This document shows, piece after piece, positions 35,164-47,162 of a stretch of 64,000 nucleotides of DNA. The notes beneath the pieces are model-generated. The model saw only the letters and a list, made by a program, of their open reading frames with translations, was not told the origin of the DNA and ran no database searches. The stretch's first letter is position 1, and each line of letters begins with the position of its first letter. A program made the translations under genes and the position numbers. Source of the stretch: Diploptera punctata (Eukaryota > Arthropoda > Insecta > Blattodea > Blaberidae); NCBI GenBank assembly GCA_030220185.1, contig JASPKZ010007428.1, positions 589,501-653,500 of the forward strand. The letters run 5' to 3'.

Positions 35164-35761
35164 TTCAAAGGCTCCCATTAGGAAGATACCTAATTCCCAA
35201 ACGGGGAACCACGGTGTGTATACAGGGCCTATAGGCAGTTCCTATAGTTAAAAATGTAAGTTTTTTATCTCATAAATTGAAATTTTTTACATGTTTCATC
35301 ATACTTCAAACTTTGTGCAAAACTCTGTTTTTAGTGAAAGTAGATCGGGAACCTGCTTTATTCATCGTGCTAACAAATGTATTTGTTTAAGAGGATCTAG
35401 TTTACATTTATGGCCATGCTTTGTAAAATTCGTACCAGAACACTGTTTAAACACCCTAAAAGTTGGTAAGTAATTTTATCTCCCATTTTGCAGCAAGGTA
35501 AACACATAACTCAACTAACTTTAAAACATCATAACAATCCACAAACTATAGTTACAAGGCACACTATACCCAGCTACCAACTAACTTTTCTTTTCAAGTC
35601 CAACTTGATTTGAATATTATTCATACCTACCCTGCCAACAGTGATAAATGCCCTGAAATATATATCTTCAGGCAAAAACAAATTTATTTTATCACCAGTG
35701 AATTATCAAGGGGCTTCCATTGTCTGTTAGCTATTTATATATTTTTTCCTATGTATTTACT
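35164..35761. other. no recognised content
   Basis: About 600 bases, nothing recognised. Confidence 0.5.
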
Positions 35762-36712
35762 CTTACTCGCTGGCACTATCGAACCCGTAGGTTCATGGCC
35801 GCGCGGACACACTCCGATCCTGAGCTAATGCTTTCCAATCATTCCCTGTATAATCTACTTGTCTCAAAACATGGTTAATGTGATACTCCCACTTCATTTT
35901 TGGTATACCAACTGGGCGTTTTCCTTCTGGTTTTCCTACAAGAAGCTTCCATGCACGTCTTTCATTCCCCATTCGTACCATATGTCCTGCCCATTGCAGT
36001 CTACGAAACTTAACTGTTCTTATTATATCTGGCTTCCTATAGGCCTAAAGATCATGAAATTCATTGTTATGAAGTCTTCTCCATTCACCTGTCTGTTCGT
36101 ATCTCTTTGGTCTAAAAATTTTCCTAAGTACTTTATTCTCAAATACTCGTAATCTCCTTCCCTCCCTTGAAGTAAGAGTCCTTGTTTCGCACCCATATAA
36201 TATAACTGGCAGAATAATAGTTTTACATATTTTTAGTTTAACGATTTTGAAAGAAGTTGAGACATCAAAAGTCTCTGCAATGCATAATAGCACGCATTTC
36301 CGGAATTGAGCCTATGTTTAAGTTCCTATTGCATCTCATTCCTATTTCTGATTATTGTTCGTAGGTAATTGAATTCAGCCACTTACTCAAAATTTCCCTC
36401 CTTTTTCATTAGCTGTCCATTTCCATATATAATATATTTCTACGTGTAACCGTATATTTAGTTTTATTGATATTTACTTCCAGTCCTAATTTCTTAGTGT
36501 TACTAAATACTGTGTGCGTGTTGGCATTTAGTATCTCCTCGCTATCGGCCAATAGTATTACATCATCAGCACATAACTAACAGCTTATTAAAAACCATTG
36601 ATTTGTAGGGCTTCTTCATCCTCTAGAGTTTTGATGGCATGCTCTAGTACAAAATTAAATAGTAGATATAGTGCATCTCCTTGCTTCAACCCATTGTGGA
36701 TGTCGCGAAATA
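35762..36712 (-). mobile_element. LINE-A, truncated copy
   Basis: 3' end at 35762 (CTCGCTGGCACTATCGAAC). Minus-strand blocks MGNERRAWKLLVGKPEGKRP, VDYTGNDWKALAQDRSV and ILPVILYGCETRTLTSREGR lie in two frames. The upstream RT stretch includes the YADD region, now with an extra base (plus strand CATCATCAGCACATAAC), near 36560. Confidence 0.92.
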
Positions 36713-36989
36713 TAATATCTATGACGACGATAATAATAAGATAAGTGCATAAAATGTAACAATATAGCTAATTTAAAAAAGCAGGCAAGATGAAATAACA
36801 AGAAAGAATTGCGATGAATAATGTTCCTAAAATTAATAAACTCTGAGGAATGACAAATTGATTTCCACTAATAGGAATATTCACAGTTTTGAGGGAGAAG
36901 AGAAAATTATGACTAACTGAGGAAAATTTTTGGACCAAATAAAGATGACCTGACAATCGAATGAAGACGAGTACGAAACAGCGAGCTAA
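36713..36989. other. no recognised content
   Basis: Short A+T-rich spacer with GACGACGATAATAATAAG. Confidence 0.5.
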
Positions 36990-37290
36990 ATTGTAGGCCT
37001 ATTTGTGGGAAACCAGATATAATATGAACAGTTAATTCTCGTAGACTGCGATTGGCCAGAGATATGACACGAAGGTGAATGAGAGAGGGGTGTAGAAATT
37101 CCTTTTCGGAAAACCATAGGAAAAGCGCTAAGAAGGTAGGCCAAATATGAGGTGCGAGAATAATATTAACTATGATTTGAGAGACGTAGATTGTATAAGG
37201 TGATTGGAAAACATTTGCTCAGAATACAAATGAATAGAAAGCTTATATCTGCGTGTTCCTGAACCTACGGATGTGATAATTCCAGTGATT
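36990..37290 (+). mobile_element. LINE-A, decayed plus-strand copy
   Basis: GTGGGAAACCAGATATAATA, GTAGACTGCGATTGGCCAGA and GAACCTACGGATGTGATAAT match the LINE-A 3' region in forward orientation. No frame remains. Confidence 0.85.
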
Positions 37291-38735
37291 TAGTTGAGAA
37301 TATTCTCTATACAATCAGCGTATAATCCTAAGTAAACAATAAAGAAATGGGTAAGGATAATGAAAATCTTCTTTATGTGTCACTACAATTCTTTAACTAT
37401 ATTAAAACTTTGTCATTAATCATTACAATTCTCTAGAAAAGTCTCACAATATGCATGCGTTGGATGTGTGCTTTATATCAAATAATGTATGATATGAACA
37501 CATAAAATTAAAAAAATACAAAATTTTGAATACACAAAATTATAAATAATGCCAAAGAATGTCTAAATGTTAGTTTAGTATTATACTGGAGTCACTCCCA
37601 TATTCCTGCTTCAATCATCTGTTGGATCACTTGAGAATAATTTTGAAAGTAAATTTTATTGTACATTTTCTAACCGTATTACTCCAGTGAAATGCGATGA
37701 AGTATTGCAATACTGTTTTTCTCAGTATCTCAAATACTTTCTATCCAATCTACCTTAAGCTTTTTCTTTCCTCTTAGTCAATGTAAGTAATATTCATATG
37801 ACAAGTCTGAAGAATTGTTCTCTTGTGACCAAGAACACAAATGACGGATGAGCATGACATATATATCTATGACACTGCATCTGACAGCGATTTACAGAGA
37901 ACAAAAGACACATCGTAATTTTACACTTTAAATACTTTCAAGTTATATTCAAACAATTATACGTAAAAAAAGAGGGACCTGCGCTAAAAATAAATAGAGA
38001 GGTAAAAATCAGTTAATCGCATATCGTGAAGGGGGGGGAACGCCATCGAATATTCACGATAAACCCTTAACCCTGACTGAGTTACTAGGGTGGCGATGGG
38101 AATTGGTTCCCTCAGGGCCTGCAGACTCCCGCTTACAGCTTTGATGTCGATGCGAATGATTGCGACATAACTGTTCAAATATTTTCACATTCGTCGGCGT
38201 GTAATAAAACAGGATTAAGTATGATCCCCCACCATATGACGGACAAGGGATGACCCCCTCAGAGTGCGCGACTGTTTGCCTTCATTTAGTATACACACTC
38301 ACTTCACACGCCTGCGTTTTATGTTTAAACACAAAATGAAATGTCTATTCCCATTATATGTATATGCCAAGCGTCACAGCATAATTCATTTTACACTTAC
38401 CCCTGTCAGTTGTCAATTGTATTAGTGGTGGCGTAGCCAGCAGCACTACTGTATACAGGGTGATTCAAAATTTACATTTCAATCTGGAACGGTTACAAAT
38501 ACTCTGCAATAAAAAAACCCCTCTCTCTATTTCTCTTTCTCTCCTTCTTTTGTGTGGCAGTAAAGGCGAAATCCCGTTAGTTAATAGCTGCGACTGACTT
38601 TATTATTTATAAATATCAATACATCATACACTTTCTCCTCGTAAAAAGTGAATAAGAGTTATAGCAAGTAAAGAAATCATTACAGGGACTATTACCATAC
38701 CAACTAGACTCAAATAATATAAAACTCGAAACAGA
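37291..38735. other. no recognised content
   Basis: About 1.4 kb. A G-run (GGGGGGGG at about 38031-38038) and a slightly GC-richer patch at 38030-38130 are unexplained. No gene is called. Confidence 0.45.
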
Positions 38736-38739
38736 TAAA

Positions 38740-39595
38740 AATGCGATGCTTCCAGTTGCTCTACATGGATGTGAAACATGACCTCTTATTTTAATAAAGG
38801 CGAAAGAGTTATTTAGCAAGAAATGTAAATTTGGAATAAGAATATCAGAAAATACAAAATTCAACACCTTATTGTTTGCAGATGACCAAATAATAATTTC
38901 AAATTCAGAAGATAATCTGCAGAAAGGCATGTATGAACATAAAAAATTACGGAAGAATATGGATAGAAGATATCTACAGATAAACAAAGAATTGTGGTAT
39001 TTCAAGGCGTAGATCTTGTCAGAAGTAAAATTGTACTTGACATTAAAATTTTGGATTAGGTGAATAATTTTACATATCTAGGATGCAAAATCTCATAATA
39101 AGGATAAAACGATGTAAATACAAAATATCAAAAATTTGAAAGATTTAAGGGTTAAAAAATTCTATCTTCAAGTCACAGTTAGACCAAAACATTCAAGGCT
39201 AAAAGCGTATAAAACACTGGCTCTTCCAACTCTTTTGTATGGTAGCGAAATACGGACATTGAAACAGAAAGATATACAGACTTAGATCTGCTGAAATGAG
39301 ATACCCTCGGAGGACTGCAGGATACACATTACTAGATCACAAAAAGAAATGAAGACATCTTAGAAGAATTACTCATGGAGCCTTCAGAAAACAAAATTTC
39401 CGATTATAAGTCAAGCCTGGATGTAACATGTTCATCGAATGGAAGATCACAGAATATCCAAACAAATTTTAAGCTATCAACCTGCAGGAAGAAGCCCAGG
39501 ACGTCCACTCACAATTCTTTTGGGTGGTGTTTCTCTTGAGGCCGAAACAGGTCAACAAATGTCCTAAATTCGTGAATGTACTATGATGATGATTA
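38740..39595 (+). mobile_element. RTE-like LINE-B4, decayed RT and 3' end
   Basis: The plus strand carries FADDQIIISNSEDNLQKGM (the YADD strand changed to FADD), then TLALPTLLYGSEIRTLKQKD near 39210-39280. The C-terminal block GRSPGRPLTILL and EAETGQQMS near 39490-39560 follows, ending in a TGATGATGAT tail. Frameshifts separate these pieces. It is distinct from LINE-A in its C-terminus. Confidence 0.82.
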
Positions 39596-39679
39596 GAAAA
39601 TACTACAGTATACCTGAATAGAATTCTTAAGAACGTTTCTGAACATAATAGAGACGGACAGAGAGGCAATAGAGAAAAC

Positions 39680-39966
39680 CACGTATGAACATGATTTTTA
39701 TGGGAAACCAGAAGTAATACGAAGACTTCCATGGACTGAGATAGACGGGACATGTGGCACGAATTAAGAATGAAAGAGGAAAATGGAAACGTCGCGTAGG
39801 AAAACCAGAAGAAAATTACCTACTATGTACTCAAGATCCAGATGCGACAATAACCTGAATCAAAATTTGAAGTACGTGAATTTTACAATGAAACATTAGA
39901 ACATTCAGGACAATGATGTATGGAGAGCTCATGTTACCGCGGACACGGACCTCCGGACTTCATAAT
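39680..39966 (+). mobile_element. LINE-A, decayed plus-strand copy
   Basis: YGKPEVIRRLPW and GTCGTN lead to NDVWRAHVTADTDLRTS at the end, matching the LINE-A final block RDVWRAYVRAAMNLRVR. Short and frameshifted. Confidence 0.7.
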
Positions 39967-40087
39967 GTTTGTATATCATTATTATTAATAGTGTTGTAGT
40001 ATATTTTTTACATTATAAGTCGATGTATTTAAAGAAATACATGATTGTGTATTTACACAGCAATTCAAGTTAAGTTTTACATTTATA

Positions 40088-40092
40088 TTATG

Positions 40093-40122
<30 letters not shown>
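40088..40122. repeat. AAT tract at a LINE 3' end
   Basis: About 11 AAT units between upstream sequence and the LINE-D 3' terminus; it may be the element's own tail. Confidence 0.9.
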
Positions 40123-40123
<1 letters not shown>

Positions 40124-41140
40124 TTTATTTTAGCTGGCAGAGTTAAGGCCATAAGGCCTTCTCTTCCACTCAACCAGCGAATAGTAAAATTATACAAAAA
40201 TTACGTACATATTACAATTTTAAGATATTAAAATACAGACTAAACAAAATACAATGATGATGGATCTAATACTAGCTAATGCTAACAAAAACATAGAATA
40301 TAATAAAATTAAAATGATATAAAATAAAGTAAGTAGCTTCCTACATGATTATTAATAGAATGCTCTATATAGTTGTTATGTAGTTAATGTTTTCATTGTG
40401 TCGAACTTAAGATATCAGTTAATTTGGATTTAAATAATGATAGCGATTGACAGTCCCTGACATGACTGGGAAGTGAGTTCCATGCTCTAGCCATAGATAT
40501 TGTGTAAGATTCAGAGTACAGACAGGTCCTGTGTTGTGGTATCAAAAGTAAAGAAGAGTCTTGTGATCTTGTTCCTAAATTGTGATGAGCCGATAAATGT
40601 TAAACGTGTTGTTAAATAAGTTGGTAAATATGTGTGCAGAATTTGGAATAGTAAGGTATGTGAATGTAAAGTTCTTCTGTCATTTAGGCGTAGCCATGAT
40701 AAGGCCTGAAATGAAGGAGACACGTGGTCATAACGACGGAGATTGAATATAAATCGAATGCACGCGTTATGAGCACGCTGTAGTCTGTCAGATAGATCAG
40801 TTGTAAGATTAGTCAGTAATATCTCGCAGTAGTCGAAGTGTGGCATTATAAGAGTCTGTACAAGTATTTGTTTTAATTTTGTAGGAAGGAAGTTTTTAAA
40901 ACTATTTAGGGAGTGAAGAATTGAGAACACTTTCTTGCAGGTATTATTCACCTGGATTTTCCAGTCTAGGTGTTGGTCCATATAGATACCCAGATTTTTT
41001 ACTACTGAGCTGTAGGGGATATTTTTGTCATTTAGGAGAATGGTAGGGATATTTTCGTAATTTATAATGCTTTGGATTCGAACAACGTATAGAGACCTGT
41101 GTCTGGAATTGTATTTATGTAGAAAGTTCACATTTTATTT
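40123..41140 (-). mobile_element. LINE-D, C-terminal half
   Basis: A 206-residue open minus frame (41131-40511) starts in the post-RT region: VVKNLGIYMDQHLDWKIQVN, LVQTLIMPHFDYCEILLTNL, LQRAHNACIRFIFNLRRYDH and ALSWLRLNDRRTLHSHTLLF. After a stop near 40511 the text continues as ARAWNSLPSHVRDCQSLSL. The 3' UTR has the same AGAAGGCC/GGCCTT hairpin region and GAGTGGAAGAG as the copy at 28.9-29.7 kb. It is a Jockey/CR1-like LINE, 5'-truncated with no YADD. Confidence 0.88.
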
Positions 41141-41241
41141 AAAATTTTACTATTAAAGACGGTTGAAATCCATTAAAAAATTTCCAATGCAGATACATTT
41201 TACACTAAGTAAGAAAGGAATAATATAATAAATAATATTTA

Positions 41242-41829
41242 AAAAAACAACACGCTTTATTAAACAACTTTTAAAAAGTTAAATTTTTTTAAGAAAAATT
41301 TATTATTTTTATTAGAAAAATTTAAAAAAATGAAAAATAATTTTAATTTCCATCACGCTTGGGATAAAATTAAAGTGGTCAACAAAAAATCATCTCCACC
41401 ACATCTAGAATAAAACTAGAGTCATCTACAAAAAAATTGTCATAAAAAACGTGGGGTTCTCTATAGCAATTAATACGTATATTTGATAATAATCACATAT
41501 TGGTATAAGTAAAGTCTCTAAGAAGAACGCGTAAAAACCATAAAAAGCGCCCCACGCTTTTGATGGTAAGATTATTTTTTGTAGATAACTCTAGTTTTAT
41601 TCTTAGATGTGTTGGAGATGATTTTTTTGTTGACCACTTTAATTTCATCCCAAGCGTGTTGAAAATTAAAATTATTTTTCATCTTTTATTTCGGTTTTCT
41701 AATAAAGCGTGTTGTTTTAGTTTTTTAAACTATTATTTATTTTTTATTTTTTAGTTTGGTTTTCTAATAAAGCGTGTTGTTTTAGTTTTTTAAATTATTA
41801 TTTACTTTTTTATTTTTAGTTTAATTGTT
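41242..41829. repeat. Foldback, expanded copy with matched insertions in both arms
   Basis: Same foldback as 2400-2751, but each arm has about 65 extra bases at the same place. The left extra segment (41371-41437, GTGGTCAACAAAAAATCATC onward) is the reverse complement of the right one (41572-41642, ending ATTTTTTTGTTGACCAC). The outermost right arm is also duplicated in tandem: AATAAAGCGTGTTGTTTTAG occurs at 41701 and again near 41767. Confidence 0.85.
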
Positions 41830-41895
41830 TGTCATAAACCGGGAACCCATGAAAATGTAATTGCTTACGATATTTTTAGTGTCTAGGCACGAATA

Positions 41896-41898
<3 letters not shown>

Positions 41899-41942
<44 letters not shown>
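41899..41942. repeat. AT microsatellite
   Basis: About 22 AT units inside the composite element, between foldback and tRNA-like block; absent from copy 1. Confidence 0.95.
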
Positions 41943-41946
<4 letters not shown>

Positions 41947-42160
41947 CATTATTATCTGACAATATTATAATATTTTTAAATATTTTAATATAGGTAAATA
42001 GTTACAGTTAATCACATCCTCCTCATATTTTTTGGATAAATTACAATGTGGAAAGTATACAAAATTGCCAATATTTTACAGAATAAGATAAAAATGTAAA
42101 TCTCTTTAAATTCGATCCTATTGTAGTATGAGCTAGAAGTAATACCCTTCCAAAAAAAAT

Positions 42161-42250
42161 CCTCCGTGCCGGATTTGAACCTGCGACGTATGGATTACTG
42201 AAATTACATACCACTGCAGTCCACCGCTCAACCAACTGAGCTACCAGAGG
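42161..42250 (-). pseudogene. tRNA-Tyr-like sequence with 18-base intron
   Basis: Minus strand, 90 bases. The acceptor halves CCTCTGG and ACGGAGG pair at six of seven positions. The A box TAGCTCAGTTGG and B box GGTTCAAATCC are both clear. The anticodon stem GTGGA pairs with TCCAT. Between them are 25 bases, which is a 7-base loop plus an 18-base intron placed as in insect tRNA-Tyr genes. The anticodon reads GCA (complement at 42215-42217) where Tyr needs GTA, one change. A 107-residue frame across it (42041-42364) is an artefact. It is a captured or decayed tRNA-Tyr carried by the composite repeat; Pol III transcription is possible but unproven. Confidence 0.75.
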
Positions 42251-42517
42251 ATCTAATATTATTTTTTTACAACGATGGACTAAAAAGTCGATAAGTCCGC
42301 AACCTTTTATGCCAGTCTTTATTTTTTGATGACCTGATGATCCTGGACAGGATCTTAGAAACAAATTATGAAATTATTGTATTGTCATTGGTCCTTTACA
42401 AGTTTACAAAGTTTCAAGTCCATCCAATGTATGTAAGTGGGTGAAAATCGTGTTGAAAAATTCCGTTACATAGATGGACAGATACAGGTGAAGCTAATAT
42501 AAAGCTTGTAAAAATGG

Positions 42518-43850
42518 GTAACTAACTAACTCTCTGGCTCTATCGAGCTCGTAGTTTCATGACTGCGCGGACATAAGCTCTCCATACATCCCTATCATGA
42601 GCTAATATTTTCCAAATATCCCTGAATGACCTACTTACTTCACATCTTGGATAATATTATTAACCCACCTCATTCTTGGTCTACCAACTCGGTGTTTACC
42701 CTCTGGTCTTCCTACAAGAAACTTCCATGTACCTTATTCATTCCCATTCGTGCCACATGTCCTGCCCATCGCGGTCTACGAGAATTAACTCTTCTTATTA
42801 TATTTGGCTTCCTACACATACCATGTAGCTCACTATTATGTAGTTTTCTCCATTCACATGTCTGTTCATCTCCTTTTGGCCGAAAAATGTTCCTAAGAAG
42901 TGTATTTTCAAATACTTGTAATATTCTTACCTCCCTTAAAATATGAGTCCATATTTCACTTCCATGTATTATAACAGGGAGATTAACAGTTTCATATACT
43001 TTCGGTTTAACATTTTTTTAAAGGAGTTGTGACGACAAGAGTCCCTGCAATGCTTAATAGCATGCATTTCCAGACTTTAACCTAAGTTTAATTTCTTTGT
43101 GCATCTCAATCCTATTTGTAATTATTGTTCCTAGATATTTGAATTTAGCCACTTCTTCAAAATTTCCCTCATTTGTCATCAGTTGTCCATTTCAATTATA
43201 TAATGCATTTCTACGTGTGAACATATATTTAGTTTTGTTGATGGTTACTTCCAGCTCCAATTTGTTAGTGTTACTCAATAGAGTATGAGTGTTGGTCCAA
43301 AGTATCTCCTGGCTAACGCCCAATAATATTACTTCATCACCACAAACTAACAGCCAACTAATATCATTGAGTTGTAGGCCTTCTTCATTCTCCGAAGATT
43401 TATTGGCATGCTCTAGTACAAAATTGAATAGTGGAGGAGATAGTGCATCTCCTTGCTTTAATCCATTGTGAATTTCGCAAGTATCCGAACAAGGTTTGCC
43501 TACACTCACCCTACTCTTCGTGCCATTTAGACACATTCGTACAAGTCTAACTAACATTTTAGGAATTCTGAAATCCAGTAAGATACTATAGCCTATATTA
43601 TATATATTATATAGTATCTTTCTGGAGTTCGCAATAGTATTTAACCTCACCCTCTTAATTGAATTATATGCCTTTTTGAAATCTACATATAGTTGACGTA
43701 CAGTGCCATTATTTTTCCATTTATTTTCTAAAATCTGCCTTATGCTAAAAGTCTGATCTGTTGTAGACCTGTATCTTCTGAATCCACATTGATGATCTCC
43801 TAGTATGTCATTTATATAGGGAGTAAATCTGCTTACTAATAAATATAAAT
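42518..43850 (-). mobile_element. LINE-A, long decayed copy
   Basis: It starts with an ACTA tail and ends inside the RT domain. A 152-residue minus frame (43650-43192) shows KQGDALSPPLFNFVLEHANK and, where YADD should be, VCGDEVILL, so the catalytic Asp pair is lost. A short TATATTATATATATTATATA insertion sits near 43590-43615. It abuts the composite element copy 2. Confidence 0.92.
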
Positions 43851-44584
43851 ATTGGTCTAGAGTTAAATTATAGTAAAAGAAGAACGCATGTATGCAGGCA
43901 ATAATAATGTTCGAAATGAAAGACTAAAAAAAGCAATAGTAAAACATTAGATTCTAAATAATTTATAGCAATAGTGGAAGTCAATTGTCCATGAGAATGT
44001 GAGACTCAAGTCACCATTACAGAAACAAAGAAATATTAATAGCAAGTATCGTCCCATCAACAAGTAGATTGACAAAATCAGAGTATTCCTCTGTAGGGTT
44101 TACTGTTCAACTTTTTTAAGATTAATGCTATGTTCCGTTGAGGTATTATTCCATAATTTTATATTTTAGTTTTACTGTTGTTTTAAATTTCCCTGACCAA
44201 TTTTCAACAGATAATTTACAGACAAATCTTAGGATTCGAATTAATATATTTTGGAAAATATCGTGGAGGGCCTAGTGGGTGCAACAAAATACATAAATTT
44301 ACCAATTTTTTTTTCAATTTTTCAGCTGTGAAGAAACATCAATCTAAAAATAATTACCTGCACGTTATATCACCCAAATAGTTGGAAGAAAATAGGCCTT
44401 AACTAATAAAATCGGTTTACAACTTTTCGCCACAGAATTAAAAACGATGTAAAAGTGTCAGTTTTCACTAATATATTACTAGACCTTAGTCGTAGATAGT
44501 TTTTACGGGATCTAATTTTCAGTATTTTATGTCCCTCATCTACCATGAAAATTATATGCTAAAATTCCATAAATATCAGCACAA
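43851..44584. other. no recognised content
   Basis: About 730 bases, A+T-rich. Confidence 0.5.
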
Positions 44585-44712
44585 TTCGCTCCTTCTTCTT
44601 CTTCTTCTTCCTTCCAAGTATTAGGCCAAGGCCTGTTACGATCCTATAGAAAATTTTCCCTCCAGCGTTTCATAGGACGGCCCAGTGTCCGGGAAATTCT
44701 CGTATAAGACTT
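44585..44712 (-). mobile_element. RTE-like LINE 3' scrap
   Basis: The minus strand reads SYTRISRTLGRPMKRWREN, then NRPWPNTWKEEEEEE running into a (CTT)n tail complement at 44590-44610. Same final block type as at 28741-28926. Confidence 0.7.
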
Positions 44713-45466
44713 TAAAACATAATAATAGTCCCTTCGATTGGTTGCTGGCCAAAGGAAGGCAAGGCCAGTGATGGGGATGCCATCTTATAGCCTCTGGTCA
44801 GGCTTTTCTGGAGAAGAAAAGAAAATAAAGGGAAGAAGAAATGGAAGAAAGGAAAAACTCCCTAGCCCTCGGATGCCCTAATAGCATCGGGGTAAAAAAA
44901 CAAGAGGTAACCAAGAGAGGTTAGATAGTAAAGTTTGTGGTAGGTCTTGTTGCTGCACACCTTGTGGTGAAAGCCATGGGTTGCCAATCTTGTCACGTGT
45001 CGCATTTCATGATTAGCTTCTGTCCAGGTCCTATCTTGCATTGCACATGTTGCATAGAAGTTCTCCGGTATGCTGTTTTTCGTCTCGTGCAGGTCTTGTA
45101 GGAGTTGTTTTTAGGCGTCATTCGCTGGGAGAAGTATCTCGCATCTTAGATCCTCTATCAAAAATTGTCTCCCTGGTGAGCTCATACACTAGCCTCCATC
45201 TTGAGTTCTGTGGTACTCCTAGAGCTCTCTTCAGATATTTAGCTTTCACCCGCTCTAGTTCTTCCATCTGTTTGTATGTGAGGTATTCTCCCACTGATTC
45301 TAGGCCATACGTCAGGACGGGTATTATTTTTAGCCGAAACAAGTCCATGGCAGTGCTGATCGATAGTTGTGTGATGTTCCTGATTTGGCTAGAATGTAAA
45401 AATAGGTGTTTCAGTAATATGCTATCGATAAGACCAATAATAGACCCACAGCAAATATTCATATAG
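44713..45466 (-). mobile_element. LINE-F, C-terminus and 3' UTR
   Basis: A 114-residue minus frame (45462-45118) holds MDLFRLKIIPVLTYGLESVG, TYKQMEELERVKAKYLKRAL and GVPQNSRWRLVYELTRE. The YGLE block followed by a long helix with KAKYLKRALG marks the post-RT region of a non-LTR element unlike LINE-A to E. Sequence from 45040 down to 44713 is its decayed end and 3' UTR. The clade is not assigned. Confidence 0.7.
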
Positions 45467-46342
45467 CTTTTTTATCAAACTGATATATAATCAAAAATAT
45501 AAATGATCGAAAAGAACTTATAAATCTAAAAATTGGGTCATTTCAATCTGGCGCTCGGCGAAATCGCTTAACATCGCTAAAACAACCGGATCACCGCTAA
45601 AGTTTCCCAATAAGCCGCCCTTTTCCCCAAAGTTTATGCGTCAGACCGATTAGGCACGATGCCCAAAGGCTCTTTCAAGACATTTGATTGAACTTAACAT
45701 AGCATAATAATGGATAGATTGCAGAGCAACTCTTGAGGATCAAATCATTATGTGGATATTTTCTGAGATCATTACTGCCATTACGGAAGGTACATTACTG
45801 CGACTTCTGATTTTACATTTTACTGAATTCTGCATAAAGATAAAAATACTTTTGCACTATATTTTCATTTGAGATAGGCGTCATAAACGGCTATAATGTA
45901 AGCCCCGAAAAAATATCTACGATTGCGGATCCTGTTTTGTATTGGCGAAGAATGAAACTTTTCGTCGTTTTTAATGTTTTGGCAAAAAGTTTCAAACCGA
46001 ATTTATCTGTTCGGGGCTCATTGTTTTCATTTTTTGAGTGCTATAACGTGCTGTTTTTTTGTTTTTCTAGATTGATTTCTATTCGTGATTAAAAAAAAAG
46101 AAAGCACAATTTGGCACTTATATGCATTTTTTGCACTTACGTGCCACGGACCGATTTTAGTAAGTGACTCGGATTGTATTCCTCTGATTTTCTGCCAATT
46201 TTCCCGTTGAAAAAGAGGCCAGGGTTTGTTTAATAAGGTTTAGATTGCATACTACGCTGTTCTCCAGTAAATAGCATCTCTGCAAGGTACGGATGTTTTG
46301 GGATATGTAAAAGTATCTATATGGGTGAGGTTAAACTAAGTC

Positions 46343-46345
<3 letters not shown>
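45467..46345. other. no recognised content
   Basis: About 880 bases. TAAGCCCCGAAAAAAT at 45900 and the near-complement TCTGTTCGGGGCTC at 46008 form a loose inverted pair about 110 bases apart. Not called as an element. Confidence 0.45.

Positions 46346-46382
<37 letters not shown>
46346..46382. repeat. GA microsatellite
   Basis: About 18 GA units. Confidence 0.95.
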
Positions 46383-46388
<6 letters not shown>

Positions 46389-46580
46389 TGTAAAGAGCAT
46401 AATAACATTATAACAGAGAAGCATGGGTACGAAATTCGAATACCATCATAAAATTACTAGCCATCTAACTGAACTTCGGAGAATAACCACAAAAGTTCAA
46501 CAAGCATCCGATTGGTTAATGGCAGCATCAGGAAACGAATTATAACTCAATATAATATATTACAGGAAACTGAAAAAAGA

Positions 46581-46722
46581 CCAAGTAATTGATAAGAATA
46601 ACAAATAGAAATATCGTTAAATATATATTTGAATCTGTAACCAGAAAAATCTGTAACCAAGTAATTGATAAGAATAACAAATAGAAATATCGTTAAATAT
46701 ATATTTGAATCTGTAACCAGAT
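46581..46722. repeat. 76-bp tandem duplication
   Basis: CCAAGTAATTGATAAGAATA begins at 46581 and again at 46657. The two copies look identical over about 65 bases, so the duplication is recent. Confidence 0.95.
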
Positions 46723-47162
46723 AAGATAGAAACATGACAGGAAGAATTTTTTTATGAGGGAGATTTCAACAATATTACGAGTGTTGGAGGAGAAATGTAA
46801 CAAGAGTTGGCTTGATTAAAACCATGTAACATAGAAAATTCCTATAAATTAGTAGTTGTGGGAATTTATGGCAATCCGAAAAAAGGACGTAGAGTATTTA
46901 GAATGGCGTTATCTTAATGCGAATTTGGCCGTACGTGCATATTCCAGTTCTACGATTAAATAAAAATATGATGGATATAGAGAAAGAACCAATTAAGTCA
47001 CTTTTTTTTGTCGAAATAGAAACTTTTATATTCCCTGTGTTAAGGAATATCATTTAGAAGTTTTAAACATTTTAGTCATGGGTTTATTTACCTTCAAACT
47101 TTGGCTCACTGGTAAAGAAATAGGTACGTTGTGAAATTAAAAGTGTATTTTTTTCGGTTTCA

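Larger units (their letters stand above)
41242..42510 (-). mobile_element. Composite tRNA-Tyr/foldback element, copy 2
   Basis: Reverse-orientation partner of 1557-2760. On the minus strand the order is leader with TTATATTAGCTTCACCTGTA, one 166-bp-type unit, the tRNA-Tyr-like sequence, a stretch shared with copy 1 up to TATTCTGTAAAATATT, about 240 bases with an AT microsatellite not in copy 1, and the foldback. A LINE-A 3' tail begins right after its leader at 42518. Confidence 0.78.

Noticed and set aside
38616..39005. 129-residue minus frame
   Set aside because: Antisense of the decayed RTE-like LINE-B4, whose plus strand shows FADD and YGSE motifs.
42161..42250. Functional tRNA gene
   Set aside because: Part of a dispersed repeat, anticodon changed, acceptor mismatch; kept as a tRNA-like pseudogene.
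45900..46025. Inverted pair around CCCCGAA
   Set aside because: Only about ten bases match and the arms diverge at once; likely chance.
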